Shown here: in pieces, positions 1 through 10,667 of the stretch | Layout of the letters: every line of letters begins with the position of its first letter | Numbering within the stretch: the stretch's first letter is position 1 | Source of the DNA: Ananas comosus | Taxonomy: Eukaryota; Streptophyta; Magnoliopsida; Poales; Bromeliaceae | Length of the DNA stretch: 64,000 nucleotides | Direction of reading: 5' to 3' | NCBI RefSeq assembly: GCF_001540865.1 | Contig: NC_033625.1 | Location: 10,671,445-10,735,444, forward strand | Program-made: the position numbers and the translations under genes | Notes under the pieces: generated by a model | Seen by the model: only the letters and a program-made list of their open reading frames with translations | Databases searched by the model: none | What the model was told of the DNA's origin: nothing

Positions 1-165
1 ATTACTAACGGCTTAATAAAGAAGCGGTGCCGGAATTGCCAGAGATTGGGGCACAACAAAAGGTCATGCAAGAACCCTCCTGTGCCTAGAGCAAACCAGC
101 CGCCCGCGACGACATCCGCGGGCGCACCGCAGGAAACATCGAAAAATCCATACGTCTTATTGTAA
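1..165 (+). CDS. MULE transposase, C-terminal end (partial)
   Basis: The reading frame is open from base 1 to the TAA at 163-165 (54 codons), so the 5' part of the gene lies outside the window. Residues 10, 13, 18 and 23 form a CCHC zinc knuckle (C-x2-C-x4-H-x4-C) with the RCRNC and GHNKRSC blocks, followed by a Pro/Ala/Thr-rich tail. This knuckle near the C-terminus, with a GHNKRxC signature, is typical of plant MURA/MuDR-type transposases, where it follows the SWIM zinc finger and helps bind DNA or RNA. The call is supported by the long non-coding stretch that follows and by a MULE-like terminal inverted repeat ending near 7292. A retroviral-type gag knuckle is the alternative, but no protease or reverse transcriptase follows. 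Confidence 0.72.
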   Translation: MTNGLIKKRCRNCQRLGHNKRSCKNPPVPRANQPPATTSAGAPQETSKNPYVLL

Positions 166-299
166 TAGTTCAAGGTTAATGTTAATAGTGAACATATAGA
201 TAATTTGATTAAGTAAATTTTTGTAATAGTATAAAATAGAGGATAACAGTTCAACATATTTAATAAATAGTGTAACGAGGATCTCAAAATTTTTACTGG

Positions 300-2060
300 T
301 TAAGTGAGGTTGCACTGAAACGAGTTTACGGATGCACTGTTATAGCGGTCATTGCACCATTTCTACTGCAGTAGAAAATTCCTGTTGCACTATTATCCCC
401 GGCGCACAGAGGCTAATTCGACACGGCTTCTGAATAGTCGGTTTATCTTATCGAGACAGTTTCGATATACCCACCGGTGTCTCTTCGAGCGCCGAAGAGA
501 CGCTATAACGTAGACGTTAGTGTTTGCTATCAGGTTTATAATTTATTAGGTCAGCCGAAAGGCACCGGTGGGTTGGTGAGGTGACGATTCGTTTTGTTTA
601 AATATCGGTTCTTCAGATGCATTCCCCATTAAGGAGACAGTGGTGTTCGTGAAAGAAGTGAAGACGACAACGGCATTCCCGGTAAGAGGACGCGCAACGT
701 TTCCCCTCCGCAGCAACGCTTCCCCTCTTACGAGGAAGGCCGTTTGTCGCCTTCGACTCGTTCACAAATATTGGCCTTGCTTTAACCTCCTCGCCTTTAC
801 GTAGAGAAGATTCGCACTATCTGGAGTGTTTTATTTGCTAGGAGCCCATTGGCCCTCCTCTCATACAGTTTCTTAATTTCTTGCAGATATTTATTCTTAT
901 CGTTGGATTTTAATGTTTTTCTGTCTGTACTGTCTGTTTCATGGTAGAGCGGAGCTCCAAATTGCACAAAGCAAATGAAACATTCCAGATAGTGCGAATC
1001 AACCTTAACGCCTCGTTGCTGGATCGATCGTACCCTTCCGATCGAGCCTCCTCCTCCTCCTAGAAGTCTTCTTCGGCAGTCTCCTTCGGCAGTCTCCTTT
1101 GGCCAATACCTGTTTGCGTCGGCTATGTGATCGTGGATTTGCAGATAAACTTCGAGGATTACATAATCAATCTTATGAAGAGATTGTTATAGTTGATGTA
1201 ATAGATGGTTGCATTGTGATAAAATCGTATTTGTATTTTATTAAGTACTATAAAATCATGTAATCGGCTTTATAGATAATGTAATTCTTGTTACAGATTA
1301 ATGTACTCACGAATTTGTTACACTATTTACAAGTTACTCTTTTTTACAAAACATTGTTGCACTGTTCACTTCATTTTATAATATTAATTTCAAACCTTTT
1401 TACACTATTATGCTCATGTTTTCGCCTAGCCTGGGAAACGTTAATAAGGAATTGTACTATTATGTTATTGTTATCAACTAGCCTGGGAAACGTTAATATG
1501 AAACTGAAGAAGCCATATTTAAACAAAGCCAAAATATGTTTGAATAGTCGCTTTTACTTTTCCCGAGGCAGCTTCGATATAACCGCCGGTGTCCCCTATC
1601 CTCACAGAAGAGACGCTATAATGTAGACGTTACGCTACGTACTTTTAGAAGCATTAAATGCGTGCTGCGCTGGGAGCGTATATCCACGCTATTCGCCAGA
1701 CCGTGTGTTTGCTGTTCCATGAATCCATTGCACTATTATGGTGACATAGTTGCACCCTTATGAACTTAGTTATACTATTTTACCCTACGTTGCACTATTA
1801 ACTGCGTTGTGAACCGTTTCCTTTCGCCTCACCAGAGAGACACTATAACGTACACGATACTGTACATACGCTTCCGCAAGCATTAAATGCGCCCCTGCGC
1901 GTGAAACGTAATATTCCACGCTATTCGCCACACCCAGTGTTTGCTGTTTGGAATCTCCATCGACGCCTCCGCTTTCTGAAATCATTGAACTATTCTGTTA
2001 ACCATATTGCACCATTACAATCACCGTTGTAGTCTTTTACCCTACGTTGCATAATTAATC
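300..2060 (+). repeat. Dispersed GCACTRTTA-like motif cluster (MULE tail, proximal)
   Basis: Copies or near-copies of TTGCACTATTA, mostly in the same orientation, lie near 309, 332, 385, 1314, 1356, 1396, 1457, 1728, 1751, 1769, 1790, 1984, 2007 and 2045. They are not evenly spaced, so this is not a simple tandem repeat. The region encodes nothing recognisable. Confidence 0.6.
559..1405 (+). repeat. Direct duplication in MULE tail, copy 1
   Basis: This block (from AGGCACCGGTGGG through the CGATTCGTTTTGTTT block, the CTCC-rich block near 1040-1110 and the GTTATAGTTGATGTAATAGA block near 1187) matches copy 2 at 2157-2850 plus 5690-6150 in the same order. The two copies differ by many substitutions and small indels. 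Confidence 0.75.
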
Positions 2061-3717
2061 GCCGTGCGCGTCGCACCGTCAATCCCGTCACATTTTAATG
2101 CTACTGGCAGGCACGAAGAGTGACGTGTACGTTATATTTGGTTAAGTGAGGAGAAGAGGCACCGGCGGGTTTGTCAGCCGACGATTCGTTTTGTTTAAAT
2201 ATCGGTTCTTCAGATGGATCTCCCTTTACGGAGACACAACCTTTGGTGAAGGAGGTGAATCGACAACGGCGTTCCCTGCAAGAGGAAGCGCAGCGCCGAA
2301 GTACGAGATGGAGCCTCCTCCTACTCCGCCGCGCCGCTTCCTCCTGCCGGGAACGCCGTTCGTCGCCTTCGCATCCTTGACCAATAGTTTCGTCGCCTTA
2401 ACCTCGTCGCCTTTACGAAGAGATGAGTCGCCGCAGGCGCCACAACGACTGGTACCAGGCTACAGTTCGTCCATGACGTTTAGCACGACTGTAGACTGGC
2501 GCCGAAGTAAGAGTTCGAGGAGAGCGGCTCGCCTCTCGAAGGCGAGCCGAAGCAGAGTTCGTGGAGTAGGCCCGGGCCTCCGCTCCGAAGGCGTAACCAT
2601 CTAAGGCAATGAGGCGTTAAGATTGGATTTCGCACTATCTGGAGTGCTTTATTTGCCACGAGGCCCCATCTGGCCCCTCTCTCATACAGGTCTTGCAAAT
2701 TCTTGCAGATCTTTATTGTTAATTGATGGATTCTTAGGTTAGGCTTGATTGAACATGTCTTGTTTTCAGTGGTAGAGGCGGCAGCTCCAAAAGGGCTGTG
2801 AGGCAAATAAAGCACCTCCCAGATTAGTGCAAATCATCTTAACGGCCTTGTGTCACGCCCCCCGCTCCTACCGAAGCCAGATACCCATTTGCGGTCCGTT
2901 CGGGCACCCCGGCGCACCAGCCGAAGCGGACAGGCACCTCCCCCTGTCGCGCCCAAGGCTAAAGCGACCGAGATGTGTGGCAACAATGCCATGGGAAAAC
3001 AACTTGAGTAACATACACACCCATCCAACAATGGCGAGAGCCACAACAGTGCTAAACATATAAAGAGCACAGCCATCCAAGTAGAGAACATGTGGAATAA
3101 TAGAGAGAAATAACTAAGCCTAGTTAATCCATTTCCACTTTTGTACATTTAACCTACAATTAAAGCTTCCAAAAATACATCCAATGGAACTTAAAGCCTT
3201 ACAATTTCCAAAATGGCCTCACACACCTATACATCATCTATCTCATCAAAAGTATCACGGTAAGCGTCTATGCAAGTAGGAAAGTAACTACGTACCAATA
3301 CAGGGCGCTAAGCCCTTACCGCCGCGGTCCTTGCGCGGGCAAGCTCTCCTCGTCGTGTAACCTGCATACCCAAACAACAAAGGGTGCAGAACTATAATGA
3401 ATATAGTTCGCCAGTGGGTTCGACCCGCCGACCTCCGCGATCTACACCACTAAGGTGCTAAGCAGGGCATAGGAGAGAGCGAGAGCGGAAAGACATAGCG
3501 TAATATATATGAAGCAAGTAAACGGTAAAGCATAATGTAAAGGCGATGCTAAGTATCCAATCTATGCCGTCAATCCAATGACTATGAATGATGAAACTAC
3601 ATACCCATAATGTGCAACCTTATCTCATGATACTATGCTCACACGAATACATGTATGAAAGCTGCAACATAAAGGTAAGCCTATCTCATACTACCGACGT
3701 CTGTCTACTCAGTCACA

Positions 3718-4010
3718 TAGGTGAGGGATCCGCTCCCCACTCACCGACTCACATCTAAACACACAACGCGGGAAGGCATCCGCGTCACTCGCCTCGACTT
3801 ACAATCTAAACACAACGGGGAGGATCCGCCTCACCTCGACCTCGGCCCGCACCCACAATCTAAACACAACCGGGAGGATCCCCGCTCCACTCGCCGACCG
3901 CACAATCTAACAACAACGGGGAGGATCCCGCTCACTGACGCCGCGCGACCACTCGACATAGGTACGACAACCAAATCTCAACTAATAGGTGAGGACCAGT
4001 CACTCACCCG
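3718..4010 (-). repeat. GGATCC-containing tandem repeat inside LTR A
   Basis: Five or six degenerate units built around GGGGAGGATCCGCTCACTC, each flanked by arms that are partly complementary to each other. The same array occurs in solo LTR B at 10668-11015. Confidence 0.7.
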
Positions 4011-5308
4011 ACTCACCTGGGAGGATCAGGCTCACTCACCCCAAGACTGTCTGCGGGACCCAACACATCCCTCCCGGGACCCAAACGGCTATCCCTATCA
4101 TGTGACGACTCCGGAGTGTACTGCTTGTGTGGAGCGACCCACACAAGCTCGAACAGACATATGAGTATGATCATATCCCCATCATGAGGATACCCTACAC
4201 TCCTAGACAACCCACACTTGGGAATTAGTTCACTTCTAAGTTCAACATGCAATGAGAGTTTTCATCTACAGCTCTAAGTTCATCAATGCCACTGTTCTTG
4301 TATTCAATGTTTGACTAGATGGCCCTCGTTATCATCTAAGTGTTCTTTATACACTCTTAGCACTAACTCCCTAGGTTATCATTTTCCTAGGTTCATATCC
4401 ACATAAGCATATTCCTTCCTTATCAACTATCTTTTCATTATAGGGTCTCAAGTCATTTGACACTATATTAAGCATACTAGATTCAAGTATTAGACAAATT
4501 AACTCTACATTATTCTACTAGTATGCAAGAACATGTAACAATTACATTTAGCACCCTACAATGCAACATTTCAATATGTAATTGATCGACAATAGAACTC
4601 AGACATAAAGAGCAGTCCGACTGCTTCGGGATGGCACTCCCCCACCTTTAGGTGATGCCACGAGCCCACGATCCCGATTTCGCGATTTTAGGAAGCTTTC
4701 GCCGCGAGCTGCGGCAATCTGTACCTCAACAAGCCTTTTCTTCAATATCTTCGCGTACGCTCATCGTATCGCCGAACCGAGCGCACCAACGCGTTCGTTG
4801 ACCTACCAATTAGGTTAGAAGGAGATCAATCCCAAGATTAGGACTCATAATTACAAAACCCCATTTTCTAACCCCTATGGTTTATCATCTTTCCCAAATA
4901 GGTCCCTAGACCATAGAAATCCATGAACAACCTCACCATGACATCTCCTAGAAGCTAGATCTAGAAGGAAATACCAAACCCTAACACCAAAACCATAAAA
5001 CCCTCAAAACCTAGGGTACTTATCTCAAATGGAAGCTCTCCTCCAAGCTAGGTTGCCATTAGAGGGTTCCTTCATCACCATCCAAGCTTTTCTCCACCAT
5101 GGTTTCACCATTGGAGCACCTCAAGGAGGGAGAGGAAGAGATCTAGAGAGAGAGAGAGCTCTCAAGTTGGTGTTGGAGAGGAGAGAAATAAGGGCTAAAC
5201 CTCATCTCTCCAACATATAAACTCACACATACACATTTGCACTTAACCCCCCACACCCCTCAATGTTTAACACAATGATCCAGCCCAAACTGGGCATTTT
5301 CGGGTGCT

Positions 5309-5342
5309 GGGACCGGTCTCTGGACTTGAGGGACCGGTCCCC
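5309..5342. repeat. ACCGGT palindrome pair in LTR A
   Basis: Two GGGACCGGTCYC palindromes separated by CTGGACTTGA. This is the minimal form of the array seen in most LTRs of the window. Confidence 0.8.
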
Positions 5343-6049
5343 GAAGGTCCAGAAAAACAGCATTTCCAGACTTAGCCAAATTTTCAGCTTTTTCACCGTT
5401 TCTTCTCCGTTTTCTCCCGTTTTCGCTCGTTTGACCTCCGATTCTTTTCAAATCGAACCGAGACTCTCCAAACATATTTTCGAGCGTATTTTCATCATCT
5501 TTTCATCCACGCTAATGCTGGATTTAATCCATGGCCTAACATAGCCTTTCGGGTTCAGTTTTCACTCCTACGCGCACCGAATCGCCCGGATGTTCCCGAA
5601 CTTCACCGAACTTCACCGGAACCTTTCAAATGGCTCTCCAACCAAATGTACACCGTAACTTCATGATTTTAGAAGTCCGTTACCTTACAGCCTTGTTGCT
5701 GGATCTACCCTTCCGAACGACCTTCATCCTCGTCGCAGTCTCCTTCGGCAGTCTCCTCATCGCAGTCTCCTCCCCGCAGTCTCCTCCTCGCAATCTCCTC
5801 CTCGCAGTCTCCTGCGGAAGTCTCCCCTGGCCTATACCTATTACCTTAGGCTATGTGCGCGTGGAATTACAGACAAGCTTCGATGATTACATATTTCTGT
5901 TAAATAATTATATTATGTTCAGTTTGTTATAGTTGATGTAATAGAATTTTGCATTGTAGGCAAATCCTTTTTGTATTTTGCAAACTTCTATAAAATCGTG
6001 TACTCGGCTTTAAAGAAAATGTAATTCTTGTTCACAAATTAATGTAATC

Positions 6050-6950
6050 CTTAGGAATTTGTTACACTATTTACCAGTTACAATATTTACCAAACAATGT
6101 TGAATTGTTTACATCATAGTATAATATAAATTTCGACCATTTTTGCACTATTATGTTCATGTTAACACCAATTCTGTGAAAATTTTGTGCTACATATCGT
6201 ACTGTTACACGCTTTAGCGGAAAATCTTGAACTCTTTTGATCTGAGTTACACCACTTAAAGACTTCTTTAAATATAAATTTCATTTCACCCCACCTTGCG
6301 TTGCACTATTCTCGGCGTTTAAAGTTGCAGAATTTTTATACGTTGTATCCACCTCTCCAACGCATCCTTACAAGCTTAGTACGAGTCTTTTTCAAAACAT
6401 TGCACTGGTATTACTAGCGTATTGCACTGTTACAAGTTTCGTTGCACTCGTTTTTAAATCCATTACACTGTTATTTTCCCGTATTGCACTCTTACAAGCT
6501 TATTTGCACTCTTTTGAAAAATATTGTTCTGTAATTCACACTGCCTTGCACTATTATTCGCGTTTAACTGTGAACTTATTTAACAGTTAAAAGAATGCGT
6601 GATATTTTATAGGAAAGCTTTACACAATCGTTTAGCCGTTATGTCGCGCCTCTCGAACTCCGAACCCCGCCGGCGACCGTCCAGCCCCTCCGGCAAGCTT
6701 CCTGGCACGCTGACTCTTATATCGCACATCGCCGACCGCGTACGCCGCAGCGACCGTCCTGCGCCGCCGACGCTTCGCCTGCATTTGGAGGGGACGTCGT
6801 TCTTCTGCACTTTTAAGTTCAGATTATATTAAGAAATAGAAAAGTAAAATTTTGACTGGTTAAGAAGAGGTTGCCTAGCGATGCACTGTTAGAAGGAAAG
6901 TTGCACCATTTTTCCTGGTGTTCTACTTTGCGTTGCACTATTATCCTTGT
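6050..6950 (+). repeat. Dispersed GCACTRTTA-like motif cluster (MULE tail, distal)
   Basis: The same motif recurs near 6061, 6142, 6202, 6301, 6400, 6420, 6443, 6468, 6484, 6505, 6543, 6885, 6902 and 6933. The densest part (6400-6560) has a copy about every 20-30 bases. No gene is visible here. Confidence 0.6.
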
Positions 6951-7181
6951 TGCGGGCTGTGTAGATTTTGTCATTTATTGTGAGTAATTGTATTAAAGTC
7001 TTAAAACCGAACAGGAAACAGCGGGGCCGGCGAATAGCGGGGGCGGATGTGGTCCGGGTTCCGAGAAATGAGCGAGATTGCGTAAGGCGGAAGCGGCGCA
7101 TTTAATGCGCGCCAGACCGTACGGCAGGGTAGTAGGGTAGTATACGTATGTCAAGAAATACGCGGGAGGCTATTGTATAGG

Positions 7182-7292
7182 AGGGGCATTTTGGTCAGGC
7201 GGCGGAAAAAGCGGACCGAATCTGCAAAAACGAAAAAGGTGGCCCGGTTTTGCAAAAGCCCAAAATAAGTGGATTTTTTATGCAAATTGGCC
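7182..7292. repeat. Probable MULE 3' terminal inverted repeat
   Basis: Reading inward from 7292, the terminus is GGCCAATTTGCATAAAAAAT, followed by blocks on TTTTGGGCTTTTGCAAAACC and GGGCCACC. Plant MULE termini often carry such GGCC-AATTTGCAT and TTTTGCAAA blocks. The partner repeat is outside the window, so this rests on resemblance and on the switch to AT-rich DNA right after it. Confidence 0.5.
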
Positions 7293-7952
7293 TAGTTTAA
7301 TTTGTATAGAACATTATTTATAATTTGATACAAAAAATATGTCTAATAGTTCAAAGTATAAAATAATATATAAAAATTTATAGTATTTAATATGAAAAAA
7401 AAAATTTATGAGTTGAATATCTAATCTTTTCAGCCTCACATGTCTTTTCTTCTGCCTTCAATCTCATATTATTTATTTTCATTTATGCAGTTAAAATAAA
7501 TAAATTATATAGATAAATACTGGATTAAACTATCCAATCATATATAACTAAAATTAAATTTTATATTGAATAATAATATTTTACTTTAAAAATATTCTGT
7601 ATATTTTCTCAAGTATAACAATTAATAGCAAGATAGGCAACGACAGGCATATACTGGCTACTTGGTAACTTTGAGGGCTTTTGGCATGGCCGCATAGGGT
7701 GAGAGACAGAAAAAGAGAAAGAGCTATTGAAAATTTAGAGCTATGTGAAGAAGAAAGAAAGGAAAATGTATAAATTTAGTAAATTTTGTCTTTTATTTGT
7801 CTATTGGGTTTGTTTTTATGAGCCAACAATATTGGCCTAATTTTAACTAAACTCAGATTATTCAGTCAGCCATATATAATTAAAATATATTATATTTATA
7901 TTATTTTTAATATATATTATATATATATAATATAATATATATATATATATAT
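7293..7952. other. AT-rich intergenic DNA
   Basis: Very AT-rich sequence between the MULE terminus and the first MITE, ending in TA-rich microsatellite (about 7880-7955). I see no gene or conserved motif in it. Confidence 0.6.
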
Positions 7953-8193
7953 ATAGGCTGGGGCTACTATATTTTTATGAGTATAGACCCCTTATACTCT
8001 AATGAATGATGGATGTGTGGTTAGGATAGATGGCGGTCCCCACTTAAAATGATAGTGGTCCCTTAGGTGAGTGGGTGTTGTTAAATAGATATATCTAACG
8101 GATGAAAATGATTAATGGAATAAATCTATGATCGAAAACTTATGAGTATAAGGGAGCCAATACTCAATAAAAGATATAGTAGCGGACTCTATT
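7953..8193. mobile_element. MITE with about 45-bp terminal inverted repeats
   Basis: The left end (GGCTGGGGCTACTATAT... to CCCTTATACTC) and the right end (GAGTATAAGGGAGCC... to ATATAGTAGCGGACTC) are imperfect inverted complements over about 45 bases. The element is about 240 bp, non-coding, and sits in TA-rich microsatellite. Superfamily not determined, because the microsatellite hides any target duplication. Confidence 0.65.
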
Positions 8194-8274
8194 ATATATT
8201 ATATGATATATATATAATATATATATATATAATATATAATATATATATAATATATATAATATAGTGTAGAATAC
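8194..8274. repeat. TA-rich microsatellite
   Basis: Interrupted TATATA/ATAATATA tract between the two MITEs. Confidence 0.8.
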
Positions 8275-8495
8275 TAATGCTATCAAAAATATAGAGGATT
8301 TGATGTTTTCGAATTTTTGACCGTTTATAGAATTTATGGTAGGATGATTGCGCTCCCCCTAGGATTAAATAATATCCCTAAGATTGAGTGGGCCCTACAA
8401 GATAATAATAGTATTAATTCGAAGAAATGATTAGTTGATCTAAAAATCAAAAATCGAAAGCCCACCAGATCCTCTATACTTTCGATAACATTTAT
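8275..8495. mobile_element. MITE with about 28-bp terminal inverted repeats
   Basis: The left end (TAATGCTATCAAAAATATAG, then AGGATTTG) and the right end (CAGATCCTCTATACTTTCGA, then TAACATTTA) are inverted complements with few mismatches. About 220 bp, non-coding, flanked by TA repeats. The family is not recognised with certainty. Confidence 0.65.
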
Positions 8496-8525
8496 ATATA
8501 TATATATTATATATATATATATATA

Positions 8526-8695
8526 TTCGAGCTTTTCGAGCCTAATTTGAACGAGCCGAGTAATACTCAAACTCGGCTTGAAATGAATTTCGAGCCTTTT
8601 TTTTGTTCAAGCTTGGCTCATTTAATTTCGAGTCGAGCTCGAGCGAGCCAAATATCGAGTCGAACGCGAGCCGGCTCGCTCATTTGCCAGCCCTA
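8526..8695. mobile_element. hAT-like terminal fragment (GAGCTCGAGC-rich)
   Basis: Rich in GAGCC/GGCTC and TCGAG words, ending in CATTTGCCAGCCCTA, the complement of TAGGGCTGGCAAATG, which resembles the TAGGGCTGGCAA ends common to plant hAT non-autonomous elements. The other end is not visible. It abuts the truncated 5' LTR of E1 at about 8696. Confidence 0.45.
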
Positions 8696-9495
8696 AATGT
8701 CATAAAGGGGCACTGAGCTCGGGTTAAACGAGAACCTAGTACTAATGTCATGAATGGAACATAGATTATAAAATGTGTTAACTCATAATAAGCTTAAGTG
8801 TCATCAAGAGGCACTAAGCATAGTGAGTGTTGGAACATCACTTTGAGACATTGAACTAGACCTTTGGGATGCTAGTGACTTTTACCATGTTAGAGACATG
8901 ATAATTGGACTTTTGAGACGATGATTTTGCTTGCTTATCATTTGTGCTCATTCGCACATGTTTGTAAGGGTCGCTCCCTACAAGCCGGCACTCCGGAGTT
9001 GGCCTACGCGACTTATGATCGCTCGTGCGGTATCGAGAAGCCTACGGGGTCGGGAGGGATAGACTTATTTCCAGAGTGGAAATGCTTGAGCTACCACCGA
9101 CACTTAGGCGGCGCAAGCCGGACTACACTCGTGTAGGTCCCAAAACAAGATTGAACTTGGGCATAACCTCTTAAATTTGAATCACTGCTAAATAGATCAT
9201 AGTAGTTGGATTATTGGACATACTCATAGTGTGGCTTGAGATATTTCTAGATATCTTAAACCACTATGGATTTCTTTGAGATTCTTATTGTACCTTTTTA
9301 TGCTTATGCTTAGTGGACTACTTTACTCCTTCTCTACTTGTTGCTAGATTTTAGTTGTTAGCATCTCTGATATCTCTAGATATTTATTTCTTCTTACTTT
9401 CGCATCACTTTTGTTATAGACGCCTTATATGCGCAGACATATGGCGGGTCTGGGCACGCTGCCAGGAGGGCCTCCGCCGGTCCCGGGGCGTGACA
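8696..9495 (+). mobile_element. E1 5' LTR, 5'-truncated and internally deleted
   Basis: Nearly identical to the matching parts of the E1 3' LTR (41590-41760 and 50974-52014), including GGCACTGAGCTCGGG and the GGGGCGTGACA end. It lacks everything upstream of the ATGTCATAAAGGGG block, and also about 530 bp corresponding to 51252-51781, including the hairpin and acceptor-like site. It is therefore a deleted copy. Confidence 0.85.
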
Positions 9496-9503
9496 GATTA
9501 ATT

Positions 9504-9523
9504 TGGTATCAAAGCTTAGGGTT
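9504..9523 (+). promoter_or_regulatory. E1 primer-binding site (initiator tRNA-Met)
   Basis: TGGTATCAAAGC lies 8 bases after the LTR end. The plant initiator tRNA-Met complement is TGGTATCAGAGCC; here one base of that core has changed. E3 keeps the intact form. Confidence 0.85.
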
Positions 9524-9835
9524 GAGTCTTAGTGGACCTAGCAAACCTTAGGCCGGTTGAACCATAGGATATAGGCTCGTGAGAGACGAGGTCTATTTGA
9601 CTTGTAAGCGAAAGTATTTCAATTGGATTTTATGATAACTCTAAAAAGTTGGAGTTGGATCGGAGTATATGGCTTCTAACTCCGTGGAGGGTTACGTTGG
9701 CGGCCGAAAACGTAACATCGAAAATTAGTTGTGGATAACACTTTCTTACTTTCGCATGATTTGCGTATTGTTATTTGAGCGGGGACTCAACAGCGTGGGT
9801 TTACTAACTTACGCTTTTATGATGTTGTAGTGACG
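9524..9835 (+). other. E1 untranslated leader
   Basis: About 310 bases between PBS and gag ATG, with no ORF. Closely matched by the E3 leader (complement of 18580-18890), for example the blocks on GGCGGCCGA and ACTCTAAAAAGTTGGAGTT. Confidence 0.7.
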
Positions 9836-9946
9836 ATGCCGGTTACACGCTCCCAATTTGCCCGAGCGGACAATGCGGCGCACCTCGAGGAGGTCGAAAC
9901 CTCCGCGACTTCCGGATCTAGCGAGGTTCGCGACTTGAGGTCCCAG
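9836..9946 (+). pseudogene. gag: E1 gag, first segment
   Basis: ATG at 9836 opens 37 codons in phase up to the insertion of solo LTR B. The start is supported by the E3 gag, which begins with the same MPVTRS residues after a matching leader. Gag forms the virus-like particle that packages element RNA. The segment continues at 12691 in the same frame after the LTR and the duplicated CCCAG. Confidence 0.8.
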
Positions 9947-10419
9947 TGTCACGCCCCGTAATCGCTACCACTTTGGCCGGTTCGGGCGCGTCGATAGACG
10001 CCGAACGGACAGCACCTCCCCTGTCCGCCCACGGCTAAACAACGAGATTGTGTACACAAGTGCCCAGGAAAACAACTTGATTACATACACAATCAAACAA
10101 TAATAGCGAGAGCACAACCAGTGCTAATTAACCAAAGAGCAAGCATCACAAGTAATAAACAAGTGAATAAAAGAGAGATACTAATCTATTATATCCATAC
10201 CACAAAATACATTTGATTACATTTAACTTCCAAAATATTAAACATTAAGTTTACATTATCCAAAATAGCTCACACCCTATACATCATCTACACTCAAAAT
10301 GTAAAGGGATACTACTAATGCATTGGGAAAGCATCTACCAACTAGCACTAGGGCGCTTAGCCCATACCACAATCCTCAGCTGGCGCACTCGAACTCGGAC
10401 CTGCAACAATGTGGGGTGA

Positions 10420-10435
10420 GAACTACGAATAGTTC
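10420..10435 (-). other. LTR stem-loop with TTCG loop
   Basis: On the minus (element) strand the sequence is GAACTA-TTCG-TAGTTC, a 6-bp stem closed by a UUCG-type tetraloop, 15-20 bases upstream of a CAG|GT acceptor-like site. The same form occurs in E4's LTR (52956-52971). Other LTRs have longer stems with different loops. Confidence 0.65.
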
Positions 10436-10667
10436 CCAGTGGGTTCGGCCGCCGACTCCGCCGATCTCCCCACTAGGTCTAAGCAGGCATAGAGAGATAA
10501 TGCAAATAGATAGATAGTTGTGCTGAATTGAAAGCATTTATAATAAACAGTTAGGAGTATAAAATGAACATCTAACTATGCCTCAATCTGCAATGATGCA
10601 TGCATGAACTACATAGTAACAGGCTAACTATCATACTACTATGCTCAACCAGGTTACTTATGTCACA

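Larger units (their letters stand above)
2851..5689 (-). mobile_element. Solo gypsy LTR A (minus orientation)
   Basis: About 2.8 kb bounded by TGTCACGCCCC on the left and CCTTACA on the right, that is TGTAAGG...GGGGCGTGACA in the minus orientation. It is flanked by GCCTTG (2845-2850 and 5690-5695), giving a 5-6 bp target duplication. It contains the domains shared by LTRs here: splice-acceptor-like site and hairpin (3389-3409), a repeat block (3718-4010), a CT/GA-rich leader (5130-5160) and two ACCGGT palindromes (5309-5342). There is no internal region, so it probably arose by LTR-LTR recombination. Confidence 0.85.
2157..6150 (+). repeat. Direct duplication in MULE tail, copy 2, split by a solo LTR
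   Basis: Second copy of the block at 559-1405. It is split at 2850/5690 by the solo LTR. Removing the LTR restores collinearity with copy 1 around the GCCT(C/T)GTTGCTGGATC block, so the duplication is older than the insertion. Shorter repeats also link 440-530, 1540-1635 and 1800-1860 (GAGACGCTATAA blocks). Confidence 0.72.
1..7292 (+). mobile_element. Mutator-like element (MULE), 3' portion with long non-coding tail
   Basis: Starts with the end of a transposase gene and runs through about 4.3 kb of non-coding, repeat-rich DNA (not counting the inserted LTR at 2851-5689) to a terminal sequence at 7182-7292. The tail holds direct duplications and dozens of copies of a TTGCACTATTA-like motif. 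No other gene is visible: the short ORFs in it have no recognisable domain. The 5' end is outside the window, so the 9-11 bp target duplication expected of MULEs cannot be checked. Confidence 0.6.

Noticed and set aside
1288..2815. ORFs of 66-152 codons in the MULE tail
   Set aside because: They overlap duplicated non-coding blocks, have no counterpart in the second copy of the duplication and show no recognisable domain.
3721..4252. ORFs of 147 and 79 codons on opposite strands
   Set aside because: They read through the GGATCC tandem repeats of LTR A in both directions; not conserved in LTR B.
9504..9523. tRNA-like sequence next to the LTR end
   Set aside because: Only the complement of the 3' end of initiator tRNA-Met is present; it is a primer-binding site, not a tRNA gene.
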